DNA of 64,000 bases from Actinomycetota bacterium (GTDB lineage: Bacteria > Actinomycetota > Acidimicrobiia > Acidimicrobiales > RAAP-2). Within the stretch, counting starts at the first letter, position 1. Each line of letters starts with the position of its first letter. The position numbers and the translations under genes are program-made. The notes beneath the pieces were generated by a model, which had not been told where the DNA came from, ran no database searches, and saw only the letters and a program-made list of their open reading frames with translations. Where the stretch lies: contig JAJPJD010000018.1 in assembly GCA_021324355.1 (NCBI GenBank), forward strand, positions 1 through 64,000, given 5' to 3'. Below, in pieces: positions 19,834 through 29,133 of this stretch.

Positions 19834-21687
19834 TCACGCGACCTCTGTACTGAGCCCATGTTCAGTCTTCTCCCAGTAGTGCGGCCGAGCCACCAGCTGC
19901 CACAGGGCCTTATAGGAAGCCAGAGAGTGGAGCAACCAATAGAGAGGGTTCGCAAGGGCCCAGAGCACCAGGCGGTAGCGGCGGCGCTTGAACACGCCCA
20001 TCATCGAGACGTAGATCATCATCGCATTGCCGAGGATGAGGCAGGCCACGCTCACCCAGAGGACCCATCCTGGGAAGAGACGGGCAACCGACTGGGGACC
20101 CAGGACCATCGTGACTGCGAACAGCACATAGAGCGGCGGCACGAAGAGAAAGGAGAGTGGGGTGCCACCGATCAACAGCGCGAAACCGAAAGCTTTCACC
20201 CAACCGATCCGGCGAACGAGCTCGATCGGGTGGCGAAGGTGGACAAGCGTGGTCTGCAGGTAGCCCTTGATCCAACGGGAACGCTGCCGAATGAAGTTCC
20301 CGTAGGCGCTGTTGGCCTCCTCCAGCGTGGTCGACGAGATGACCCCGACGGTCTCGCCCAGGGCGGACGAGCGGATCCCGAGGTCCGCGTCCTCGGTGAC
20401 GTTGAAGGGGTCCCATCCACCCAGCCGACGCAGAGCCTCGGTCCGGAAGTGATTGGAGGTCCCGCCGAGAGGGATCGGCAGGCCGAGCGCCTCGAGGCCG
20501 GGAAGCATGTAATCGAACCAAAAGGAGTACTCGAGCGTGAACATCCTGGTCAGCGCGTTCTCGCCAGCGTTGAAGTAGTTGAGTGCAGCCTGGACGCAGA
20601 CCTGGCGCTCGTCGGCACGGGAGAAGGCCACGAGGGCGGCCTTCAGCTGCTCGGGCTCGGGTCGGTCCTCGGCGTCGTAGATGACGAGGTACTCTCCGCG
20701 GGCGAGGAACAGCCCTACGTTGCACGCCTTGGGCTTGGTCTGCGGGGGGCCGGGCGGGACCGTGACGATGGTCACGGTCTCAGGTGGCCGTGCTGCCAGG
20801 ACCGCCTGGCGGGTCTTGTCGTCGTCGGCCTCCAGGAGGAGCAGGATCTCCAGCTTGTCGGCTGGGTAGTCCAGGCGGGACAGGTTGGCGACCAATGACC
20901 CGACCACGTTCGCCTCGTGGTACGCGGGCACGAGCACCGTGTACAGCGGCAGCTCGGCATCCGACAGTGCTTCGATATCGGCGCGGGTCACCGACTCGGC
21001 ATGCTCGTACCGGGCTCCCACCATGCAGACCACGAACTTGAACAGGACAGAGACGAGGAACCCGACACCGATCACCGCCGAGGCGACCACCATCGTGCCG
21101 ACGGGGTCCAAGAAGAAGGCCTCGGCCACGACCACTGCCAGCGCCACGGCCACCACCACCTGGGCTCGGCTGAGGACCTGACGGGCCGAGCGATCCTCGT
21201 CACGACGCCAGAGCCCGAGCGTTGCCTCGTCGACGATCGTGTCGGCGAAATGCCGGGCGATGGCATGGCGGATGTCCCAGTCAGTGGTGGCCGCCAACCT
21301 GACCGGTTGGCCGATGGCGAGGGCGATGTGCTCGGCCCGGCTGCGGTCGGGAGGCTCAGCGGTGGCGACCACGATCGAGCCGTCGTCGAGCCGCCGGACC
21401 GGCATCCACAGTTCCCCGGCGAGGCGGCGCGGGTCGAGTCCTCGGAGGATCTCTCGGTCGATCGGCGCCACCGTGAGGTCGACGAAGGGGCAGCCCCAGG
21501 ACTCGGAGAGGACCCGGTAGACGTCGAGGCGCCGGACCAGGCCGGCGGCAATGAGGATGGCACCCAGGCGGGAGCCGGTGGATTGCTGCACTGTGAGGGC
21601 CCAGTCGAGCTGGTCGGGGGTCAGCAGTCCTCGCTGGAGGAGCGACATCCCCAGCGGCTCGGCGGTGCGGCGCCGGGCGATGACCAT
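19834..21687 (-). CDS. MshEN/GspE-N-type domain fused to membrane GT2 glycosyltransferase
   Basis: N-terminal EPLGMSLLQRGLLTPDQLDWALTVQQSTGSRLGAILIAAGLVRRLDVYRVLSE; GT2 motifs DAEDRPEPEQL, TEDADLGIR, QRSRWIKGYLQT; C-terminal TM helices. Confidence 0.8.
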   Translation of the reverse strand: MVIARRRTAEPLGMSLLQRGLLTPDQLDWALTVQQSTGSRLGAILIAAGLVRRLDVYRVLSESWGCPFVDLTVAPIDREILRGLDPRRLAGELWMPVRRLDDGSIVVATAEPPDRSRAEHIALAIGQPVRLAATTDWDIRHAIARHFADTIVDEATLGLWRRDEDRSARQVLSRAQVVVAVALAVVVAEAFFLDPVGTMVVASAVIGVGFLVSVLFKFVVCMVGARYEHAESVTRADIEALSDAELPLYTVLVPAYHEANVVGSLVANLSRLDYPADKLEILLLLEADDDKTRQAVLAARPPETVTIVTVPPGPPQTKPKACNVGLFLARGEYLVIYDAEDRPEPEQLKAALVAFSRADERQVCVQAALNYFNAGENALTRMFTLEYSFWFDYMLPGLEALGLPIPLGGTSNHFRTEALRRLGGWDPFNVTEDADLGIRSSALGETVGVISSTTLEEANSAYGNFIRQRSRWIKGYLQTTLVHLRHPIELVRRIGWVKAFGFALLIGGTPLSFLFVPPLYVLFAVTMVLGPQSVARLFPGWVLWVSVACLILGNAMMIYVSMMGVFKRRRYRLVLWALANPLYWLLHSLASYKALWQLVARPHYWEKTEHGLSTEVA

Positions 21688-21737
21688 CCCGATCAGCCTA
21701 GGGTTGCCGTTCTTGTGGTCCGGGGACCGTGACCCAG

Positions 21738-22502
21738 TCAGACCACGAGCGTGACCCGGCCGGCGGTCACGGCCCGGCCACCCAGAACCACCCGCTCCCC
21801 TGCGCTTCGCATGTGGACGATGCCGCCTCGGGGCGAGGCCTGCTCCCCGACCAGCACCGGGCGGCCATGGCGGGCTGCCCAGAACGGTGCCAGGGTGCAG
21901 TGGGCGGAGCCCGTGACCGGGTCCTCGGGGACCCCGAGGTTGGGAGCAAAGAACCGGCTCACACAGTCGATGCCGGGCCGGTCGCCGGCGGCGGTGACGA
22001 TCAGGCCGGACTCGCAGCAGGCGGCCACGGCACGGAGGTCGGGAACCAGACGGCGGACCGCTCCGGCGTCCTCGAGGAGCGCCAGGTGGTAGGCGCGCCC
22101 CCGGCCGAACCACCGGATCCTCCCGATGCCCAGATCGCCAGGGACCGCGGCGGGCCTGGGCGGATCAGCTGGGAAGTCCATCTCGATTAGGTCGTCGGGG
22201 CCCCGGGAGCATCTCAGTTCGCCGCTGCGGGTCGAGAACCGGACCGGGCAGCCGACCACATGGGCAGCGGCCAAGGTGGCATGGCCGCAGAGGTCCACCT
22301 CGGTGGTCGGGGTAAACCACCGCAGGTCGTAGCGGTCGGGGCCCCGGGCGACCGTGAAGGCGGTCTCCGACAGGTTGAGCTCGCCAGCCACGGCCTGCAT
22401 GAGGGCTTGGTCGGGGAACTCCTCGAGGCGGCAGACCGCGGCCGGGTTCCCGGCAAACCGGCGATCGGTGAAGGCGTCGACCAACACCAGCTCCAACGGC
22501 AC
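21738..22502 (-). CDS. PhzF-family isomerase/epimerase
   Basis: DAFTDRRFAGNPAAVCRLEEF, LSETAFTV, RWFTPTTEVDLCGHATLAAAHV, GVPEDPVTGSAHCTLAPFW. Confidence 0.85.
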   Translation of the reverse strand: MPLELVLVDAFTDRRFAGNPAAVCRLEEFPDQALMQAVAGELNLSETAFTVARGPDRYDLRWFTPTTEVDLCGHATLAAAHVVGCPVRFSTRSGELRCSRGPDDLIEMDFPADPPRPAAVPGDLGIGRIRWFGRGRAYHLALLEDAGAVRRLVPDLRAVAACCESGLIVTAAGDRPGIDCVSRFFAPNLGVPEDPVTGSAHCTLAPFWAARHGRPVLVGEQASPRGGIVHMRSAGERVVLGGRAVTAGRVTLVV

Positions 22503-22617
22503 CGGATCAGGCCTCCTGAGCCGGCGGCGGCATGTGCGAAATCGTTTGCATTGGGCGAAGATAGGCCGGTCGAGCAAGCGGCCACCCGGTCGCCTGCCGT
22601 GGACGAGGAGGGATGCC

Positions 22618-23403
22618 GTGGGGGAGTTGTCCGGAAGGGTTGCCGTGGTCACCGGGGCCAGCCGGGGGATCGGAGCCGCGATCGCCGAGCGCCTGGCGCA
22701 GGCGGGAGCAGCGGTGGCAGTGACGGCACGAACCGCCCGGGAGGGCGATCACCCGTTCGAGGGCAGCGTCGCGACCGTGGTGGAGAAGATCAATGGGGAT
22801 GGCGGCCGAGCCATCGGGGTCCCGGCAGACCTGTCTGTCCAGGCGGACCGCGCGCGCATCGTCGACACGGTGACCTCCGAGCTCGGGCCGATCGACATAT
22901 TGGTCAACAACGCAGCCATCACCTACTTCGAGCCGGTGCTCGAGTTCACCGAGAAGCACTTCCGCCTCATGTTCGAAGTCCAGGTGCGGGCGCCGTTCGA
23001 GCTCGCCCAGCTGGTCCTGCCGGGCATGCGGGAGCGGAAGCGCGGCTGGATCGTCAACATCTCCTCTGGCGCGGCCCGGCACCCGGTCGGCCCGCCCTAT
23101 GCCGGGCGGATCGGCGGTGGCACCGTCTACGGCATGTGCAAGGCTGCCCTCGAGCGTTTCACGACCGGCCTGGCCTCCGAGGTCTACGCAGACAACATCG
23201 CGGTCAACGTGGTGTCCCCCTCTGGTCTGGTCGTCACCCCGGGGGTGAAGCACCACCGTCTGGACGAGTTCACCCCGCCCGAGCGTCAAGAGCCGGTCGA
23301 GGTGATGGCCGAGGCGGTCTACGCCCTGGCGAGCGGCGACCCGTCGACGTTGACCGGCAAGGTCACCTACGCCAAGGAGATTCTGGCCGAGCTGGGCAAG
23401 TAG
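22618..23403 (+). CDS. SDR family oxidoreductase
   Basis: VTGASRGIGAAIAERLAQAG, VNNAAIT, NISSG...VYGMCKAAL catalytic motif; start GTG 22618. Confidence 0.85.
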   Translation: MGELSGRVAVVTGASRGIGAAIAERLAQAGAAVAVTARTAREGDHPFEGSVATVVEKINGDGGRAIGVPADLSVQADRARIVDTVTSELGPIDILVNNAAITYFEPVLEFTEKHFRLMFEVQVRAPFELAQLVLPGMRERKRGWIVNISSGAARHPVGPPYAGRIGGGTVYGMCKAALERFTTGLASEVYADNIAVNVVSPSGLVVTPGVKHHRLDEFTPPERQEPVEVMAEAVYALASGDPSTLTGKVTYAKEILAELGK

Positions 23404-23581
23404 CGGGCAGGCCACACTCGCCGCGAACTCGAACCGGTTGGGCAGAGGCGGTCCCCGGCGCGGCGGGACCAGGCATCTAGGCCCGGCCAGGTTTGGCCAC
23501 AAGAGCGGGGGGCCGTGGCCGACCTCCCGGCCTGATGGCGCGGGAGGTCGGCCTGAGGCTCACCGCCTTACGCGCTGACCG

Positions 23582-25300
23582 TCACGACGCGATCGGTCCG
23601 GTCGAGCCGGGAGCAGTGAACAGTGGCGGCAGCTTGCTCGGCCACTGGCCGATGGAGAACCGCTTGCCGCCGAACAGGTCGATGTAGGTTCCCGGCTTCC
23701 CGTTCGCTGGGGAGGTCGCGTTCTGATCCCAGTAGACGAACATGTCGTTCACGATCGCGGTGTGGTCACCTTGGTTCGGAGACCCGCTCGGCCCGGTCCG
23801 GAAGTCCCAGAGCCCGTCGGAGGTGTTCCCGAGGATCGGGAGGGCGTGGGTTCCGCGGGCCAGGTTCTGCGGGGTGAGGTCGGGGCCGGCCGCCTGGAGC
23901 TGGTCGAAGATCTGGACCAGGTCGTAGTAGTCACCGTCGGTGCCCGGCGGGATCTGGTGCCCGGTGATCTTCTGGTAGAGCTTCCCGGCGAGCGAGTCTG
24001 GGCCGTAGAGGAGCTGTTGCGGGGGTGATTCGGCCACCCCGAAGAGGTGCCCCTCGGCCTCGTCGGCCGGGAAGGTCTGGGCGACCGAGTCGGTGTCCTC
24101 GAGGGCCACGCCGTCGGAAAGCCACTCTGGGTAGTAGTGCTGGGCCGCTGCCGCCTTCATCAACAGAGAGGCCGAGTAGGGGTCACAGGCCAGGTTGATG
24201 GTCGTGTCCCCGTCCGCCTTGAACTGGACTGCGGCTTGCTCAGCTGACTGAGGGAACGTCGAGACGTCCAGGTTGTAGGTGAAGAAGTTCGGTGCGGTGT
24301 TTGCGGGCAGGTGGTAGCGGTTCTTCAGCAGCTTGTTCATCGAGCTGTTCGGGCTGCCATTGCACTCGATGTACTGCGGAAGATTCGGGATGTAGGTGCC
24401 GATCTTGCGGATCTTGTCCCGCAGGCTCGCCTGCCCAGCGTAGATGGCCTTCTTGCCGGCTAGGTACTTGGCGATGATCTGGGCCTCGTTGTCTGCGATC
24501 CGCTGGCAGTCCTGGGTGATGTTCCAGACATACGGGTTCAGCGATTCGTACCAGGACTCCGAGAAGTAGGCACCACCGGTGAACTCGACGAGACCGTCAT
24601 GAGCCGCACACACCGAGAAGGGGCCGGTACCCCCGCCGCCGACCCCGTTGGGGTCCAGGGTGAAGCCCACTTCGCCAAAAGCATGCAACGTGCGCGCGAT
24701 GGTGTCCGCGTCGGCGCACGCCTGCTGCTGGCCCTGGTTCAGAGCTTCGGCAGTTGCATTGCCCACCGCGTGCTCTTCGACGAGCTTTACGTGGCGACCA
24801 TAGAGGTCATAGACCTTGTTGAAGTAGTTCACGAATACCTGCGCCACCTGATCGGTCACCGCGGGTACCGCTTGGCCCTCGGCCTTGGCCTCAGCCGCGA
24901 GCTGCTGCGAGTTGGCGGTCTGCGGGAAGGTGCGCATCGCGAGGGTGATCGTCGTCGCGGTGACGCCGTTGTAGGTCGCACCACCGTTGTTGCCGGACCA
25001 CTTGGCAATGCAGGGGGCTGCGTAGGGGGAGTCGAACTGGCCGACCCCCGGCCGGCAGGTCTGGCCGGTGATGGTCTTGCCGGTGCCGACCTGCACGTTC
25101 CCCGATGCTGGGTACTTCCACGGGTACGGCCCCTCGCCGCTAGGCCTGGCGCCACTGGCAGGGGTGGTGGCACCCACCAGCACGACCGACATGGCGGCGA
25201 CAACGGCGACTCGTGGCAGCGCCCAGCCGCCCAGGTGTCGTGATGTTCCTTTGGGCCTGTCGGCCAGTCGGGAGAACCACCCCACTAGGCGCCTCAGCAT
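23582..25300 (-). CDS. ABC transporter substrate-binding protein (branched-chain amino acid/Peripla_BP_6-like)
   Basis: Signal-like N-terminus; periplasmic-binding-like sequence (YNGVTATTITLAMRTFPQTA, VLAGKKAIYAG). No adjacent permease genes. Confidence 0.6.
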   Translation of the reverse strand: MLRRLVGWFSRLADRPKGTSRHLGGWALPRVAVVAAMSVVLVGATTPASGARPSGEGPYPWKYPASGNVQVGTGKTITGQTCRPGVGQFDSPYAAPCIAKWSGNNGGATYNGVTATTITLAMRTFPQTANSQQLAAEAKAEGQAVPAVTDQVAQVFVNYFNKVYDLYGRHVKLVEEHAVGNATAEALNQGQQQACADADTIARTLHAFGEVGFTLDPNGVGGGGTGPFSVCAAHDGLVEFTGGAYFSESWYESLNPYVWNITQDCQRIADNEAQIIAKYLAGKKAIYAGQASLRDKIRKIGTYIPNLPQYIECNGSPNSSMNKLLKNRYHLPANTAPNFFTYNLDVSTFPQSAEQAAVQFKADGDTTINLACDPYSASLLMKAAAAQHYYPEWLSDGVALEDTDSVAQTFPADEAEGHLFGVAESPPQQLLYGPDSLAGKLYQKITGHQIPPGTDGDYYDLVQIFDQLQAAGPDLTPQNLARGTHALPILGNTSDGLWDFRTGPSGSPNQGDHTAIVNDMFVYWDQNATSPANGKPGTYIDLFGGKRFSIGQWPSKLPPLFTAPGSTGPIAS

Positions 25301-25699
25301 GCTCCCCTCCCTCCTCCGGTCGATCCGCTCGACCGGCTACGCAATCGTTCCCATTTCTCGTAACACATTCGTCATCTGAGAACAAAGCGGGCCCTCACGC
25401 GGTCATCGTTCCTGTTCAGCGAGGTTGTTGATCGAGCGCCGCGTGGGCATGTGCCGCTCGAGACGGCGGGGCGACACCGATACCACCCCGTCACCAGCGT
25501 GGGGACCGCGGCAACGGGAGCCGGCGGGGGGCGGTGCGCTCGAGTTTCGGCCGCCGGCCGAAACCGGCCCGCCGCGGCGACTTCGTGCGAATGCGGCGCC
25601 GTCCTTCGGACCCGGGCACCACAGCGCCGCCGGGCCCCCGATCGCTCCGGAGGCCAGCGGCTGGGCCGGGCCGATCGCCCGACGAACCCAGCGCTGAGC

Positions 25700-27070
25700 T
25701 CAGAGCGGCGTGCTGGTCCGAGCCTCGTCGACCAGGGTGTCGGCCTCGCTCGGGCGGAGCACTCCGGCTGCGACAGCAGCCTTGGCCGCAGCCTCGAAGC
25801 GGGTCAGGTACCCGTTGCGATCACCATAGAGAGCGACCAGGACCTCGCGAGTGAAGGGCTCGTGGAGACCGTCGAGACCGGCCAGTCCGGTCTCGGGGCT
25901 GATCCCGGTGTTGTGGGCGATCGGGACCTCGATGCCGGGCAGGCGAACGCCACCGCGGGCGTTGCCGTGTTCGTCCCGTTCGATGGTGGGCGGATCGGTT
26001 GCCAGCACTGCGATCGGCGGCTGGGATGGAGGCGGCGGACCGCCCGCAGCCCAACGTCGAAGGTGGTCGAGCGCAGCCGACGCCGCCGGGACGTAGGAGA
26101 TGTGCGAGGGCTCGTGGAGGCTCTCGCGCATCGGCACACCGTCTCGCTCGCACTTGGCCGCCCGCCGGGCTCGCTGTGAGGCCGACACATGGGAGGCCCC
26201 CGCCACCTCCCAGAAGCAGAATCGATCGGAGTCCGGCTGCCGGGCCGGATAGTAGGCGAGGGTCTCGGTCTCGGAATTGACCACCATGATCCGGGCCTCA
26301 AGGTCGTCTCGGATCCGAGTCCTGGTCCGAAAGACCGGGGCAGGTCGCGGAGCGTTGGCATCAAAGACCTGGTCGTCGTCGATCGACGCGCCACTGCCGA
26401 AGTGGATGAGGACGAGGAAGCCGTCGAACGCGCTGGTAAGTGGCTGGACCGCGTTGATGTAGGTGGCCAGCCGGGCGGCCGACTGCGACGCCCCCAGGGC
26501 CAGCACCTGTTCGACCTGCAACCCGGCAAGGGGGTCCGACGGACCGGAGGGACGGTGCCGGCCCACCGCCTGCGCGCACGCGGTGAAGATGCCGTAGGAG
26601 AAGCGATCACCGGGGTGCCGGAGGCTGCCGTAGCGGTCAGGGTCCCAGGCCCGCAAGCCATGGGGTTCGGTTCCCACTCCGTCGATGCCGACTGCCTGAA
26701 CCGATGCCTGGACGTAAGCGTACCCCTCCTCCAGGATGCTGGGGAGCTCGGCCAGCAGCTCGTATCCGGCGGTCACGTTGTTCCAACCGACGACCACTGT
26801 CCCGTTGAACCGAGTGGGGTCCACTGGCCGCTGGACCAGGATCCGGGTGCGGAAGGGCGCGCTGCCAGCGGGCTCAACCGCCCAGAGGCCGTCGGGGCCG
26901 AACTCGGCCGTCGGCCGGTACGCGGTCGCCTCGCCCTCCACGAAGCGCTCCTCCTCCACGTACCCGGCAGCCGCCAGGTCGTCCATCGACGCAGCGAACG
27001 GCCAGCCCCGTTGACCTCCGGTCACCGGGGGCGACACCGAAGGCAATGCCGTCTTGGGCTCTGGACTCAC
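25700..27070 (-). CDS. Alpha/beta hydrolase domain-containing protein
   Basis: ILVQRPVDPTRFNGTVVVGWNNVTAGYE and VLALGASQSAARLATYINAVQPL (G-x-S-x-S/A nucleophile region), typical of Abhydrolase_10-type proteins. Confidence 0.7.
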   Translation of the reverse strand: MSPEPKTALPSVSPPVTGGQRGWPFAASMDDLAAAGYVEEERFVEGEATAYRPTAEFGPDGLWAVEPAGSAPFRTRILVQRPVDPTRFNGTVVVGWNNVTAGYELLAELPSILEEGYAYVQASVQAVGIDGVGTEPHGLRAWDPDRYGSLRHPGDRFSYGIFTACAQAVGRHRPSGPSDPLAGLQVEQVLALGASQSAARLATYINAVQPLTSAFDGFLVLIHFGSGASIDDDQVFDANAPRPAPVFRTRTRIRDDLEARIMVVNSETETLAYYPARQPDSDRFCFWEVAGASHVSASQRARRAAKCERDGVPMRESLHEPSHISYVPAASAALDHLRRWAAGGPPPPSQPPIAVLATDPPTIERDEHGNARGGVRLPGIEVPIAHNTGISPETGLAGLDGLHEPFTREVLVALYGDRNGYLTRFEAAAKAAVAAGVLRPSEADTLVDEARTSTPL

Positions 27071-27864
27071 GTGCCGGTGAAGTGTGGTGGTCGCCGTTCG
27101 CGGAAGCTGGCGATCGACTCGGCCAGGTCATTGGGGGCCCGGCGTGCGTAGCCCAGCCCGGCGGTCTCGTAGAGGAGCGCTTCGTGCAGCGCCACGTTGA
27201 TGTTGTGCTGCAGCACCCGCTTGGCCGACTGAATTGCAAGCGGCGGCAGGGAGGCGATGCTGGTTGCCAGCTCCACCGCCGCATCCAGCGCCCCCTCGCC
27301 CTCAGCCAGCCGGTCGAGCAGCCCCAGCCGGTAGGCCTCCTCGGCACCCACGTCGCGGCTGGTAAAGATCAGGTCGGCGGCCCGCGCATAGCCCACGATC
27401 CTGGGCAGGAAGTAGCTCATGCCCGAGTCGGGGCTCAGGGACCGTTCGGCGAAGACCGTGCGGAACCGACTCCGGCTGTCGCCGGTCCGCAGGTCGCACG
27501 CCAGGGCGAGGCTCATGCCGGCCCCGGCCGCGACGCCGTTCACCGCTGCCATGGTCGGTTTGGCGATCCCCGAGACGGCCAGCGCCTGGCGACCGACCCA
27601 GCCCAGCTCATCCAGCCGCTCGCTGTGGCTCTGCTCGGAAAGCTCCCGCCGGCGTCCGCCGCCGCTCAGGTCGACCCCCGAGCAGAAGCCCCTTCCGGCC
27701 CCGGTGATCACCAGGGTCCAGATGCTGTCGTCGTCGTTGACCTCCCGGCACAACCCAAGCAGTTCGGCCGAGAGCTCAGCGCTCAGAGCGTTGAGCCGTT
27801 CTGGCCGGTTGAGCGTGGCCACCGCGACGTGACCATCGCGCTCGAGGCCAAGGATCTCGCTCAC
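27067..27864 (-). CDS. Enoyl-CoA hydratase/isomerase
   Basis: VATLNRPERLNALSAELSAELL, ITGAGRGFCSGVDLSGG, KPTMAAVNGVAAGAGMSLALACDLR. Confidence 0.9.
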   Translation of the reverse strand: MSEILGLERDGHVAVATLNRPERLNALSAELSAELLGLCREVNDDDSIWTLVITGAGRGFCSGVDLSGGGRRRELSEQSHSERLDELGWVGRQALAVSGIAKPTMAAVNGVAAGAGMSLALACDLRTGDSRSRFRTVFAERSLSPDSGMSYFLPRIVGYARAADLIFTSRDVGAEEAYRLGLLDRLAEGEGALDAAVELATSIASLPPLAIQSAKRVLQHNINVALHEALLYETAGLGYARRAPNDLAESIASFRERRPPHFTGT

Positions 27865-27877
27865 CGGAGAGCCGCCG

Positions 27878-29074
27878 TCAGTTGAGCCGCTCGATGATCA
27901 TCGCCATGGCCATCCCGCCAGCAGCGCACATGGTCTCCAGCCCGATCGACTTGTCGAGGGTCTGGAGGTCGTTGATGAGGGTGGTCATGATCCTGGCCCC
28001 GGTCATCCCGAAGGGGTGGCCCAGAGCGATGGCTCCCCCGTGCGGGTTCAGCTGGTTCTCGATGTCGATCCCGGTCTCCCGGCACACCGGCAGCACCTGG
28101 GCCGCGAACGCCTCGTTCAGCTCGACGACGTCCACGTCCGAGAGCTTCATGTTGGCCGCTTCTAGAACCTTGGGCACGGCGTCGATCGGGGCCACCCCCA
28201 TGATCTCGGGATCGTTGCCGCTGATAGCCGAAGCCACGATCCGGGCCAACGGCTTGAGCCCGAGTTGGTTGGCCCTGGTACGGCTCATGACCAGGACGGC
28301 AGCTGCGCCGTCGTTGAGGGGACAGGCGTTGCCGGCGGTGACGGTGCCACCTTCCTTGAAGGCCGGCTGGAGCTCGGCCAGACGCTCCAGGGTTGTGCCA
28401 GGGCGGGGCCCGTCATCCTTGCTGACGACGGTGCCGTCCTCTTTGGTCACCGGGGTGATCTCCCGGTCGAAGAACCCTGCTGCCTGGGCCGCCACCGCCC
28501 GGTCCTGGCTGAGCTTGGCGAACGCGTCCTGGTCCTCCCGGGTGACGTGGAACCGCTCGGCGACGTTCTCGGCGGTCAGGCCCATGGGGATGTAGACGTT
28601 GGGGAAGGCCGGGTCCCGACCGGTCAGCTTCGGGTTGAGGCCCCCGGGCCCGATCCCCCGGCCGCGCGGCGGCGGTGCCTCGCCTTCGGGGGCCGGAGGT
28701 CGGGAGCTCTTCTCCACCCCGGCGGCGATGTAGGTGTGACCCTCACCCGCTTTGATCGCATGGGCTGCAGTCCGGATGGACTGCAGGCTGGACGAGCAGA
28801 AGCGGTTCAAGGTGAGCCCTGGGACGCTCAGCGGGAACCCAGCCAGGATCCCGGCGGTGCGGGCGATGCTGAACCCGGTCTCGCCCTGCTGAGCGACGTT
28901 GCCGCAGATGATGTCGGAGACGTCGGCCCGGTCGACTTCTGGGACCTTGTCCATCAGGGCGTTGAGGATGAACGCCATGAGCTCGTCGGCGCGGTAGTCG
29001 ACCAGCGAGCCCTTGTTGGCTCGGCCGATGGGGCTGCGAGCAGTTGCAACGATGACAGCTTCTTCTTCGGGCAC
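27878..29074 (-). CDS. Thiolase (acetyl-CoA acyltransferase)
   Basis: TLNRFCSSSLQSIRTAAHAI, NPHGGAIALGHPFGMTGARI, ETMCAAGGMAMAMI; start at GTG 29074. Confidence 0.92.
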   Translation of the reverse strand: MPEEEAVIVATARSPIGRANKGSLVDYRADELMAFILNALMDKVPEVDRADVSDIICGNVAQQGETGFSIARTAGILAGFPLSVPGLTLNRFCSSSLQSIRTAAHAIKAGEGHTYIAAGVEKSSRPPAPEGEAPPPRGRGIGPGGLNPKLTGRDPAFPNVYIPMGLTAENVAERFHVTREDQDAFAKLSQDRAVAAQAAGFFDREITPVTKEDGTVVSKDDGPRPGTTLERLAELQPAFKEGGTVTAGNACPLNDGAAAVLVMSRTRANQLGLKPLARIVASAISGNDPEIMGVAPIDAVPKVLEAANMKLSDVDVVELNEAFAAQVLPVCRETGIDIENQLNPHGGAIALGHPFGMTGARIMTTLINDLQTLDKSIGLETMCAAGGMAMAMIIERLN

Positions 29075-29133
29075 TCGGTGCTCCTCGTCTCGTAATGGTT
29101 GGTCTGGATGGATCAGGTCTTTGGGCGGTTCTC

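Noticed and set aside
19411-20898. 495-aa + strand ORF
   Set aside because: Antisense to the GT2 gene for most of its length; no domain recognised.
25301-25699. Small + strand ORF at 25425-25697
   Set aside because: Pro/Arg/Gly-rich composition, no upstream RBS evident and no family recognised.
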